Of a stretch of DNA of 64,000 bases, positions 22,099-32,026 are shown piece by piece (the stretch's first letter is position 1; each line of letters begins with the position of its first letter). A model generated the notes under the pieces. The model had not been told where the DNA came from and did not search any database. It saw nothing but the letters and a program-made list of their open reading frames with translations. Origin of the DNA: Zygnema cylindricum (lineage: Eukaryota > Streptophyta > Zygnematophyceae > Zygnematales > Zygnemataceae); NCBI GenBank assembly GCA_037447655.1, contig JBBHKE010001332.1, positions 60,299-124,298 on the forward strand, written 5' to 3'. The translations under genes were made by a program, and so were the position numbers.

Positions 22099-22445
22099 TG
22101 TTGGAAAAAGGTATTTTCAATTTTTTGTCTTTTGTCGCTCTCTCTATGAAGGTTCTTTATTTCTCACACTTGTCGTAGTCACTGAGGAATCAAAGAGAGC
22201 CATGGCTACCTTAAGCAGTTAAAAAGACAAACAGAGTAAGGGAGCAAGAGGCATGGGTCTTTGCAAAATTGAAGCGCCAAGAATAGGACATGATCGTATG
22301 ATCTGCGAGATAAATCAAATGGCGTAGACTTACGCCTGATCGATTAGGTCATAATGAAACGTTAAAAGTCAAAAGTGCAAATATTATCCTAGAGGCTTCA
22401 TATAAGTTGGACATTCTGTGGACCAATGGAGGTCACATAATTGCA
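22099..22445 (+). repeat. 3' LTR of element B, internally deleted
   Basis: It matches the first ~270 bp and last ~85 bp of the 5' LTR. About 570 bp between (equivalent to about 12034-12605) are missing, including the G-box. It ends AATTGCA followed by TACAC. Confidence 0.88.
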
Positions 22446-23158
22446 TACACGACCTCCACCACAACGATAGGTCGAACACCACGCCCACACCATCGGCAAG
22501 TTTTGAGACTACACCAAGAAGTGCCGCTGCCAAAATTGGTACTACACAGGGTGCCTTATTTCTTCAAGCTTACTTGGAAGCCACCTTAAACAACGAATCA
22601 AAACCTTCCTATAGACTTTTTAGAGGAAAAATATCACACAAAAGCTCATATACTATTCTAGAGGGTCGTCGGCTAAGAGATGAGGGGATCAGACCAAAGC
22701 TTTAGCGATAGAATCCTGGTCAAGCTCAAAAGATTCAAAAAGATTATACTATTCAATGAATGACTGAAATTTCAGCCGGTGCGGCGAGTTGAAGGTGTCG
22801 AAGGGCCTCAATAGTTGACTCTGTAGTTGGCGATGGTGTGAAAGGGCGCAGCGGTCGAGCAATCCGAGGGAGTTCACCGCATCGGTAAAGGTGCACGGCA
22901 CGACGCATGCGAGCCGTGGATTGTGGAAGAGGAGCTTCACGGTGAGGAGTCATTGAAAGGGAAATGACTTTGTTTCTATGCTCGTGCTGAAGAGATTCCC
23001 TATCCCTACGTAAGAATCGTTGACATCTAAAACGTGTTTCACGCGGCCCACTACCACCCCCAAAAGAAGGCATGACCAAAACCACGAGCGGAAACAAGAG
23101 GAAAAGGTGCTTGGCCGCTTGATTGTGGACATCGTCAACTACAAGCCCGAGAGGGAAC
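22446..23158 (-). pseudogene. Element R: middle part upstream of the RT core
   Basis: Lies between B and D. On the minus strand a frame at 23097-22753 holds R-A-V-H-L-Y-R-C-G-E-L-P-R-I-A-R-P-L, a conserved block in this RT family, followed by E-A-L-R-H-L. Weaker similarity continues to the B insertion. Upstream it ends in the D insertion. Stops are frequent from 22750 leftward. Confidence 0.65.
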
Positions 23159-24213
23159 TGTAGAAATTAATGGTGCATTTTAAGTATTTTCTAGGTCTAA
23201 ATAGAAATATAGAAAGAAGCCGAGGCAGTCTACCTCTAACTTCTCTCTCCAACTCTCAAACTTGTCGCAGTCATTGAGAAATTGGAGAGGGAGCTAGAGT
23301 CATAGCTACCTAGGCTATCCAGAGGTTTACGGGAAATTCATATTAGTTAGGGGTTTATTTACTAAAAGGTATTTGCCGGCCACAGGATTTGATCCTGGTT
23401 CCTACCGGCCGGCAGACAGCAGGTAGCCGGTAGCCTTAGCCGTTAAGTCTAGAACTAGTGTTACGTACTTTGTGGTTTGATATTTAGTTAAACATTAATT
23501 CGTAGGATAATTCTTTTAACTCTAATTGTTTACAGGATACAGAGATCCGGTAATGTATACGTACGGATTACAGTACAGACAAGAAATCAATACCGCGCAT
23601 TTATTTCTTTAGTGAAACGAATACCGCGCATGTATTTATTACGGCTACGAATAAATTCGAATTTAATCGGACGGCCAGAATCAGCGCCGAGATCGCCGAA
23701 GAAGATTTTAGCGATTTGTGGCCATCGCCACATCGGATGACACGTGGCGAAATTACATTCGATCGTGGTATCTCCGGAGATTATGGCACCGAATCCGGAT
23801 ATAACATGTGTCGACATTTAGGCCATGTCGTACAATGTCCGTACATAAAGTACACCGGCAGCTGTACTTTTTTACGGCACTATAATCTGATTGGTTCCGT
23901 ACGCCATTAGATAGAGTCTGTAAGAGAGATAGGACTTAGAAAAATTAGGAGATAGGACCCTCTCTCCCAAAGAGCTTCTGTACAAAAGGTCAACTTTGAC
24001 CCTCCATAACTTATTGCTCAGGGGGAGAAAATTCAGAGATTCTTTTTGCTATCGACTCAGGAGAGGTCTTACCTTCACAAGGGTGCAGGTGGTCAGAGTT
24101 TTTGTCTGCCAAGGTGGCAGTTGTTTTTGCTGAAACACAAAGGGGTCAGAATTATCCTAGAGGCTTATTCGAAGCTGTCCACTGTGAGGACTTATGGAGG
24201 TCTCATAGTGACA
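23159..24213 (+). repeat. 5' LTR of element D
   Basis: It starts TGTAGAAATTAATGG and ends GTGACA. CACGTG lies at 23741-23746. Between about 23600 and 23900 a frame is kept open that is shared with the 3' LTR and with H. Confidence 0.92.
23374..23450 (-). other. Antisense tRNA-like block in the 5' LTR of D
   Basis: On the opposite strand GACTTAACGGCTAAGGC (D-arm like) is followed after about 43 nt by ACAGG-ATCAAAT-CCTGT, a perfect 5-bp T-arm with a 7-base loop, then GGCCGGCA. No complementary acceptor stem is seen. Confidence 0.55.
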
Positions 24214-24228
24214 CGTTATGGGCCCACC
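24214..24228 (+). other. Primer-binding site of D (half-tRNA type)
   Basis: CGTTATGGGCCCACC directly follows the LTR. Only the first base differs from the complement of the initiator tRNA-Met anticodon stem-loop. The upstream LTR ATG frame has TAG-TGA here, so the ATG inside the primer site is the first usable start. Confidence 0.88.
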
Positions 24229-24711
24229 CTCTAAGGTACCAATCTTTAGTGGAACTGGCTTCATATACTGGGAAAGTATGATGATAGGAGCTCTATGCGA
24301 AAAAAGGTTTTGGGGAATATTGAGTGGACGGTTGGGGCGTCCATCAAGTCTTGGAATCCCTCCAGGGTTTGGAGGAAGCAGATTCATCAGGAAAGAGGAT
24401 CCACCTTCAAGTGAGGAAACAAAGGAAGGAGAAGTGGTGGACAAAGGAAAAGAGAAGGAGGCGACCACACCAATAGCAACTGGTTCGGTATTCATGTCAC
24501 ATATTCCGAGGAACGAGGAGAATGATACTGAAACCTGGGACTTCAACAATATGGCGGCAAAGCACTTCATCCTACGCCATCTTACTCAAGGACTTGCATG
24601 TCATCATTTGCAAGTAGAAAGGGCATCTGATCTTTGGATGGCTCTCATAGAGATGAACCAAAGTGGTACGATTCAGCAACAACAGTTGGCTAATCAGAAA
24701 GTTAAGGAGTA
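24218..24711 (+). pseudogene. Gag of element D, N-terminal part
   Basis: It opens at the ATG within the primer site: M-G-P-P-S-K-V-P-I-F-S-G-T-G-F-I-Y-W-E. A charged spacer (residues 65-85) and the Gag core follow to Q-K-V-K-E-Y, where E is inserted. The frame is open up to the insertion and resumes at 30935. Confidence 0.88.
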
Positions 24712-25602
24712 TGAAATTCTGTGGTCTCCATTGACCCACAAAATGAGCAGCCTATGTAAATCCTCTAGGATAATATTTGCCCCTTCTACTTTCCCGCTGA
24801 ATAAGCGCCGCCCAGGCACACAAATATTTTTACCACTCTTATCCTTTTGAGTACAAGACTCCCCTGAGTTAAACGCAAAAAGAATCACTGAATTTGCTCA
24901 CCGGAGCAGTAAGTTATGGCTGGTCAAAGATGACCTTTATAGTTACAAGCTCTCTTAGAGAGAGAGGTACCTAAATATTACTAAGTCTCGGTCTGCCTAC
25001 TCACGACTACCTACTATTAAACCCTAGTCCAATAGGAACACTATAAAGTACAAGAAGGTACAATGGGCGATGTTCTTATTGTACAACCATTGTACGACAA
25101 GGTCTACAAGGTGACACCTGTCATATTAGAAGCCATGGTTCCTCCTCCCATCTTTTCCGGTATCAAATAATGTGGCGCCACGTGGCACCGCGTGACGATA
25201 TATCCGTATGCCGCCAAAAAGCTCACTTCGCGTGGCGGCTATAATGCCGGTAGTCCGATCAAAACATATTTTACACGGTTCAGATTCGCGTACATGTAGA
25301 AATTGCTCCTTTTGGTTAGTCTGCTGTTAATTAGCTGTTTCGTTAATGTTTATATATTTATGAAACCCGTCACGTGTATCGTTTCGTAACGCCTTAATGG
25401 TTAAGGCGTTAGGCTATAAAGAATCTAGAGGTTACAGGTTCAAATCTAGAACTAGGCATCATTTTAGCCAAAATACCCTTAACTGCAAAAACTACTACTT
25501 TCTAAATATGGCCGCAGCCATGGCACGCCTTTGATCCTTACTCTCTTTCTTTAAAACAAAACTAAAATAGGGAAGTGAACTATTAATTACCTCTTTTCAA
25601 CA
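24712..25602 (-). repeat. 3' LTR of element E
   Basis: On the plus strand it runs from TGAAATTCTGTGG to TTTTCAACA. A G-box GCCACGTGGC lies at about 25177-25186. It differs from 30042-30934 at a few percent of positions by eye. Confidence 0.94.
25388..25460 (+). other. Antisense tRNA-like block in the 3' LTR of E
   Basis: AACGCCTTAATGGTTAAGGCG (6-bp hairpin arms GCCTTA/TAAGGC) is followed by ACAGGTTCAAATCTAG, a match to a pol III B box. It ends CTAGGCATC. It lies on the strand opposite to E. A copy is in the 5' LTR. Confidence 0.6.
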
Positions 25603-25611
25603 CTCCCCCTT
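25603..25611 (-). other. Polypurine tract of E
   Basis: AAGGGGGAG on the minus strand, directly before the 3' LTR. Confidence 0.85.
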
Positions 25612-25616
25612 AATTC

Positions 25617-26364
25617 CTAGTCACTTTTCAATTTTAATCCACAGTTTTCTCTGCAATAAATCAACTTAGGGGAAGGCACTGCTTTTGTCATCATGTCTGC
25701 AATCATTTCTCTATCAGTTTTATGAACCAGTGTAATAATTTTATTTTCTACCTTCTCTCTGACATAGCTTAGTCCTAATATCCATATGCTTAGCTTTGAA
25801 GTGATGTTTCGGATTAGCTGCAATCGAGATAGCGTCTTGATTATAACAAAAAACATTTTGAGTTCCAGACTTCATGAACCCAAGTTCTTCAAGAAGAGAT
25901 TTAACCCACATTAATTCATTTGTGGCAGCACAGGAAGCCATGTATTCAGCCTCCATAGTGGACTGAGCAACTACTTTTTGTTGCTTGCTACTCCAACAAC
26001 ATGCACCGGTTCCAATTTGCAACACATATCCAGTCGTACACCTCCTTAAAGGCACATCTCCATAACTGGCATCACTCCAAGTGGTGATGTCAGTGTGCTC
26101 CCCTCCCAAATGCAACCATAATTCCCTTGTCCCCACCAGATACCTCATCACCCTTTTGGCAGCCTCCCAATCTCTCTTTCTTGGTTCATTTAGATTTCTA
26201 CTAAGGACACCTACAGCTGCAGCTATATGAGGACAGGTACAGTTCATAAAATAAATTAAACTGCCTACAATCTGCCGATAAGGGATATTTTCTAAAAATT
26301 TTCTTTCTATCTCGTCCATCTCTTCATTAATGATGAATATTCCTCCCTCTTCACTCCCCCTCAC
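25617..26364 (-). pseudogene. RNase H region of E
   Basis: Open from M-R-G-S-E-E-G-G through N-C-T-C-P-H-I-A, W-S-D-A-S-Y-G-D, C-C-W-S-S-K-Q-Q-K, S-T-M-E-A-E-Y-M-A-S and H-M-D-I-R. A small shift near 25745 moves the end into another frame that closes with C-G-L-K-L-K-S-D next to the polypurine tract. Confidence 0.9.
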
Positions 26365-27221
26365 TCACTTTCTTCAAATCCATGGGAGTAGTACATCTGT
26401 TTGCTTTCTCCATTTGAAATTTTTCTAGCATATTACCGATTGTTTCTTTTTGAGTGAGTCTTATAATTCTATTCCCTCTATCTCTCTCCATCTGAATTCC
26501 CAAAATGTACTTTGCTTCACCAAGATCTTTCATATCAAAACTGCTTCTAAGATCCCGTTTTAGTTTGTTAATTTTATCTAAGGACTTGCTTAATACCAAC
26601 AAATCATCCACATAAATAGCAATAAATATGACTCCATTCTCATCCTCAAATAAATATATAGAGTGATCTGAACTAATTCTGATATACCCCCAAACCGGTC
26701 AGAAATTCGTCGAGCTTTATATTCCACTGTCGCGGGGCTTGCTTAAGCCCATAGAGTGATTTTATCAGTTTGCAAACTTTGTTTTCTTCCCCACTTTCCA
26801 CGAATCCTTCCGGTTGCCTCATGTAAATTTCTTCTTCCCACTCTCCGTGCAAAAAGGCAGTTTTAATATCTATCTGGTGGATTTTCATATCCTCCGCTGC
26901 GGCTATACTTAAAAGGATTCTAACAGAAGGAAATCTGACTACAGGTGCAAAGGTTTCTTCGTAGTCTATCCCCTCTTTCTGTGTATAACCTTTTGCAACT
27001 AATTTAGCTTTGTACCTCTCAATGGTATTATCCGGGTTTAATTTAAGTTTAAACACCCACTTACATCCGATCGGTTTTCGGTCCGGTGGACAATCTACCA
27101 ACTCCCATGTATTGGCTTCCATGATAGAGGCCATTTCTTCATTTATAGCTGTGATCCACCGGCTACTTTCTGGAGTGTTTATGGCCTCTAAGTATGTTTG
27201 AGGTTCATCTGGGTGAGACAT
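26351..27221 (-). pseudogene. Reverse transcriptase region of E
   Basis: Two frames joined by a shift near 26670. The upstream frame has [30 protein letters not shown] and S-L-Y-G-L-K-Q-A-P. The downstream frame has Y-V-D-D-L-L-V-L, F-D-M-K-D-L-G-E-A-K and I-L-G-I-Q. Only one or two lesions separate it from an intact domain. Confidence 0.92.
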
Positions 27222-28500
27222 CTTGTGAGTTGGTTGTTTACTTGTCTTTCTTGAAGTCGTTTACTACTTCTTCTTCCCCCTTCAAAATCGGACGCCGGTA
27301 TGGAAGGCATCCTTGGGTTTCGTTTTGGGAGATTTTCAGCTTCCCTATCTTCCAATTCCGGTATCTCATCAAGTTCCTCATCGGTTTCCACTTTGTATTG
27401 TGGCGTTGCCCTCGGATGTTGTCCTTTCCTCCTTCTCCTTTGGTAGATCTGCAGATTTTTCTTTTTCTCCCTCTTCCTTCTCTTCATTTTCAAAGTCAAA
27501 GTCAGAAAACTGATCCGTTTCAAATCTGATTTTGACTTCCTTATTATATTTGAATGGATCAATGGACTTCTCTTCATTCATCACCACTATGTGTTTTACC
27601 AAAATTATATCTCTCTTTTTCAAGTCATACACTCGGTATCCTTTTGTGCTCTCATCATATCCTACAAGATATCCTGGTTTCCCTCTTCCCTCTAACTTCC
27701 ATTTAGTCTTATCGGAATCCAAACTGTAGACTTGACTTCCGAACACTCTCAAACTAGACAAATCAGGCTTTCTTCCTGTCCACCTCTCATACGGAGTTTC
27801 CTCCTTATTTGCTGAAGTCAGGACTCTATTTTTGATGAAACTAGCATAGTTCATAGACTCAGCCCAAAACTCCAGCCCTATCCTCTTATCACTTAACATA
27901 CTTCTGGACATATCTCCTAAAGTTCTATTCACTCTTTTCTGCTATTCCATTTTGTTCCGGATTATAGGGAACAGTTTTCTCGTGATGAATTCCTTCTTCT
28001 TTAAGATATTCTTCAAAATCCCTTGAGGTGTATTCTTTCCCATTATCACTTTTTATCTCTTTTATTGAGGTTTCATGTAGCTTTTCACTCCATACTTTAT
28101 ACTCTTTGAAACATCTTAATACCTCTGACTTATGTCTGAGAAAGTATACCTTCGTGTATCTAGACGAATCATCTGTGATAGTTAACATCCATCTCTTCCC
28201 CCCATGTGAAGCATACCTAGCAGGTCCCCAAACATCAGTGTGAACTAGATCCAATAATTTCTCTCTCCTAAATGTGGTTGCCTTTGGAAATGGAAGTCTA
28301 TGAATCTTCCCTTGGGCACATCCACTACAATCATCAAAGGTATCATCATCTTCAAAAGTAATACCCTCCACTATTCCCTTTTTTTTCATTTTCTTTAATC
28401 TATCTAGATGCACATGCCCCAACCTTTTATGCCAAAGCATCATCTCACTTGCACACGAGTAGAGAACACTCTTTTCATTGCAAAGAACAATTCGGAACAT
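27188..28500 (-). pseudogene. Integrase and acidic linker of E
   Basis: The frame 28500-27925 carries M-L-W-H-K-R-L-G-H-V-H, the zinc pair C-S-G-C-A-Q-G-K, H-T-D-V-W-G-P, T-I-T-D-D-S-S-R, S-D-N-G-K-E-Y and Y-N-P-E-Q-N-G-I-A-E. A shift follows, and 27932-27378 gives the C-terminal part (T-P-Y-E-R-W-T-G-R-K to I-V-V-M-N-E-E-K) and the glutamate-rich linker, which ends in another frame with R-R-S-S-K-R-L-Q-E-R-Q. Confidence 0.9.
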
Positions 28501-29304
28501 TCCTTGACTGCCCTTCTCAGCAATGAAATAAACCTCATTATCAAAGCTTGTTGTGAAGATTCCTTTCCTAGTTCCTGTTTCAAACTCCTTTTCATCTAGG
28601 ACAGCTGTTAAGACTAGGTTTTTTAAGTTGTGGAATGTAAAGAACGTCTGAGAGTGTTACAATTGAGGCCTTTCCATCAACTAGAACCTTCAAGTCAACA
28701 GTTCCAACAAGACTTGTGGTTTCTACTCTACCATCTCCGTACTTTATCTCAACTGTTGGGATCTTTCTCAGTTTAGTGAACCACCGCTTATCTTTGCACA
28801 TATGCATTGAAGCCCCTGAGTATATGATCCACCCATCCTCGGGTGGATCCCTCTTACCTCCGAAAGCACACTTTTGTCTCCGTGGAATGTCGACATGCTT
28901 TTCAGTGTTTTTTGGATTAAGGAGAAGCTCCTCAAGCTCCTCTTCAGGCTCAGTTTTTTTCTTCCACTTCCTCATCAAGAACTTGAGTCAGAAAAGCCTT
29001 TTTCTTTCCTCCGTCCTTTGAGGTTCCTTGACCATCTTTCAGTCGAAGATCTGCAAGTCTGACACAATTTTCCATATAGTGTCCCCGGTTTCTTGCAGAA
29101 GTGATATAATCCTCCTCGAGAAGTTCCTCTCCCCTGTATATCAAATCTGCCACCTCCTTGTCCTCTTCCACCAAAGTTTTGATAGGGATCTTTCCCTCTC
29201 TCCTCATCACGCTTCCGCCAATCAGCTCCTGTAGACAATGCTTGAACACTTGGACTCCCTCTCCTAAGCTTTATGGTGCTTTCTTTCACTAAAATCATTC
29301 CCAC
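28501..29304 (-). pseudogene. Gag C-terminus, zinc knuckle and protease of E
   Basis: An R/G-rich stretch precedes C-H-F-C-K-K, then G-H-Y-M-E-N-C after a one-base shift, so the CCHC knuckle is split over two frames. The protease reads W-I-I-Y-S-G-A-S-M-H-M-C: the catalytic aspartate is tyrosine. D-V-L-Y-I-P and the link to pre-integrase follow with a shift near 28600. Confidence 0.87.
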
Positions 29305-30061
29305 AGTGTCATCCCAATTTGAATTGCCTATCTCCTATGTCCTGCAATCGGTTAATGATATTCTCATACTCTTCAGGTAGTTTCATTATTAATGTGTTCA
29401 CTCTTTTGTCTCTCGGACCATGAGTTACCTGCACTCTCTAACTCTCCTAACAATGCTCCTAAATCATTGCAATAATTATCCATACTTCCTCCCTTATAAG
29501 TATAAGCTACAATCTTATTTTCTACCAACTGTTGCTACTGCAATGATCCACTCTTATATTTGTTAACTAGTGATATCCAAATCTGAGATGAAGATTTGAC
29601 ATGCATAAGGGGAATGGCAATGCCCTTTGTTACACTTTTAAGAATTAAGAGCTTAGCAACCTTGTCTTTGTAGTTCCACTTTTCATACTCCCGATCTTTC
29701 GGTCTGAACCCTTGTCGCCATTTTTGGTGGTGCTGCTGCCGGTATCGCCTTCGGCAATGGTGTCACTTGAGTTGCAACTCCTCCCTTTTCTCCTTCCATG
29801 ACAATCTCCTCTCCTTCCTCATCTTCATCCTCGGTGATGGTGGCAGCTGTTCTACCAACTATAGAGGCGGAGGTGCCAGAAAAACGTGTCCCCTCCAAAC
29901 CCAGGTGGAGGTGGGCATCGAATTTGTCCAGACACTATGCCCCATAGATGCTTCTCAAATATTTCTCCCTCCATCATCATTTCCCAATAAAGAAAGTCTG
30001 ATCCATAAAATATGCGCACCCTAGAGGGTGGGCCCATAACCTGAAATTCTGTGGTCTCCAT
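29305..30061 (-). pseudogene. Gag N-terminal part of E
   Basis: It opens at ATG 30061 within the 5' LTR: M-E-T-T-E-F-Q-V-M-G-P-P, reading through the primer site. The copia Gag opening follows (L-Y-W-E-M-M-M-E-G), then shifts near 29890 and 29690 and a TAG at about 29540. An E/D-rich spacer lies at about 29845-29795. Confidence 0.85.
30027..30041 (-). other. Primer-binding site of E (half-tRNA type, exact)
   Basis: Minus strand GGTTATGGGCCCACC directly follows the 5' LTR. It is the exact 15-base complement of the initiator tRNA-Met anticodon stem-loop as known in plants. It codes for V-M-G-P-P in gag. Confidence 0.92.
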
Positions 30062-30934
30062 TGACCCACAGAATGAGCAGCCTATGTAAAGCCTCTAGGA
30101 TTATATTTTCCCCTTCTACTTTCCCGCTGAATAAGCGCCGCCCAGGCACACAAATATTTTTACCACTCTTATCCTTTTGAGTACAAGACTCCCCTGAGTT
30201 AAACGCAAAAAGAATCACTGAATTTGCTCACCGGAGCAGTAAGTTATGGCTGGTCAAAGATGACCTTTATAGTTACAAGCTCTCTTAGAGAGAGAGGTAC
30301 CTAAATATTACTAAGTCTCGGTCTGCCTACTCACGACTACCTACTACTAAACCCTAGTCCAATAGAAACACTATATAGTACAAGAAGGTACAATGGGCGA
30401 TGTACTTATTGTACAACCATTGTACGACAAGGTCTACAAGGTGACATTTGTCAAATCGGAAGCCATGGTTCCTTCTCCCCATCTTCTCTGGTATCAAATA
30501 ATGTGGCGCCACGTGGCACCCCCGTGACGCTATCTCCGTATGCCGCCAAAAAGCTCACTTCGCGTGGCGGCTATAATGCCGGTAGTCCGATCAAAACATA
30601 TTTTACACGGTTCAGATTCGCGTACATGAAGAAATTGCTCCTTTTGGTTAGTCTGCTGTTAATTAGCTGTTTCGTTAATGTTTATATATTTATGAAACCC
30701 GTCACGTGTATCGTTTCGTAACGCCTTAATGGTTAAGGCGTTAGGCTATAAAGAATCTAAAGGTCACAGGTTCAAATCTAGACCTAGGCATCAATTTAGC
30801 GAAAATACCCTTAACTGCAAAAACTGCCACTTTCTAAATATGGCGGCAGCCATGGCACGCCTTTGATCCTTACTCTCTTTCTTTAAAACAAAACTAAAAT
30901 ACGGAAGTGAACTATTAATTACCTCTTTTCAACA
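30042..30934 (-). repeat. 5' LTR of element E
   Basis: Copy of 24712-25602. CACGTG lies at 30510-30515. The antisense tRNA-like block is at 30720-30792, with ACAGGTTCAAATCTAG. Confidence 0.94.
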
Positions 30935-31500
30935 GAGTATGTATACAAAGGGGGGAAGATGTTGGATTTTTGCAATGAGCTTGCTACACTCTTCATGGAG
31001 CTAGAGAGTGCGGGAAAAGATTTTAGTGAAAAAGAAAAGGTTAACTGTTTACTGATGAAGTTACCCGATGAGTTCGAGAACATAGTCAACCGTGTGTAGG
31101 AATTGCCGGACTCAAGGTGGATATGGAACTCAGTGGTAGGGATGATTCTGTTCAAGAGAATACGATTGAGATCCGAAGGGGAGGAAAGAGTGGCCAAGCC
31201 TTGGCAACTGCGACCGATTGGGAGGAACAAGGATTCTCGGAAACCGGTCGAAAACTATGGGGAGAGGGAGCAAAAAAATCAGACCGACGAGTTTGGACCA
31301 AGGGCTCCTTAAGGTTTATGTCATTTTTGTAAGAAACTTGGGCACTATATGGTAGAGTGCATTAAGCTAACCGAGCTTCGGTTAAAGGAGGGGCAGACCG
31401 GTGGTACCCCCGAGAGGAAAGAAAAAGGCCCTTGTGACACAGGTACATGAGGCGGAATCCGAGGACGAGGACGATGAGCTCCTTTTAGATGAGAAGTTGG
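30935..31500 (+). pseudogene. Gag of D, C-terminal part
   Basis: It resumes after E as Y-V-Y-K-G-G-K-M-L-D-F-C-N-E-L, then a TAG at 31096 and shifts. The knuckle is partly visible as C-H-F-C-K-K-L-G-H-Y-M-V-E-C at about 31320-31360. An acidic E-D-E-D-D stretch precedes the protease. Confidence 0.82.
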
Positions 31501-32026
31501 AGGCGAAAAACCGAGGTTGAAAATTCCACGAAGGCAGAAATGTGCTTACGGTGGATTGAAAGGTGAAGCAGGCTGGATTGTAGATTCAAGTGCCTCCAGG
31601 CACATGTGTAAGGAGAGGCACCTGTTCACTAAGATAAGGAAATATTCCCACCATAGAGATAGAGTACGGGGATGGGAGGATAGTCACTACTACTCTTGTA
31701 GGATCGGTAGATTTGAAAGTGTTAGTAGAAGGAAAGACATCCATAGTAACATTCTCCGATGTATTGTTTATTCGGAGATGAACAAAAATCTTATCTCTAC
31801 ATCAGTATTAGATGATAAGGGTTTTTTTACTAGCACTAGGGAAGAAGTCTTTACTGCTAGTTTTGAGGAGGATGTCTATTTGATTGCTGAGAAAGGTAGC
31901 CATGGGATGTTTAGGCTGGTTTTCAGTAATGAAAAGAAGAAACTTTATTATGTTGGTGTTCATGATATTATGATGTGGCATAAGAGGCTTGGGCATGTGA
32001 ATCTAGACAAGTTAAGAGAGATGTAA
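31501..32026 (+). pseudogene. Protease and GAG-pre-integrase of D
   Basis: R-R-Q-K-C-A-Y-G-G, then W-I-V-D-S-S-A-S-R-H-M-C (the usual D-S-G-A glycine is serine). A shifted middle part follows, and then M-M-W-H-K-R-L-G-H-V-N-L-D-K. It ends at a TAA at 32024-32026. Confidence 0.88.

Larger units (their letters stand above)
11763..22445 (+). mobile_element. Ty1/copia retrotransposon B, interrupted by element C
   Basis: The 5' LTR (11763-12687) and an internally deleted 3' LTR (22099-22445) flank gag-PR-INT-RT-RNaseH. Target-site duplication TACAC is perfect (11758-11762 and 22446-22450). Joining the flanks through one copy gives an uninterrupted RT frame of R (V-E-V-V-Y-H-L-V-A-Q), which proves the insertion point. 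Element C splits B inside its integrase. Stops and shifts are frequent in B. Confidence 0.93.
24712..30934 (-). mobile_element. Ty1/copia retrotransposon E, nested in D
   Basis: LTRs of 891 and 893 bp, perfect target duplication GAGTA (24707-24711 and 30935-30939), exact primer site and polypurine tract. Domain order on the minus strand is gag-PR-INT-RT-RNaseH. It is the least broken copia here, yet has frameshifts in gag and INT and a changed protease site. F belongs to the same family. Confidence 0.95.
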
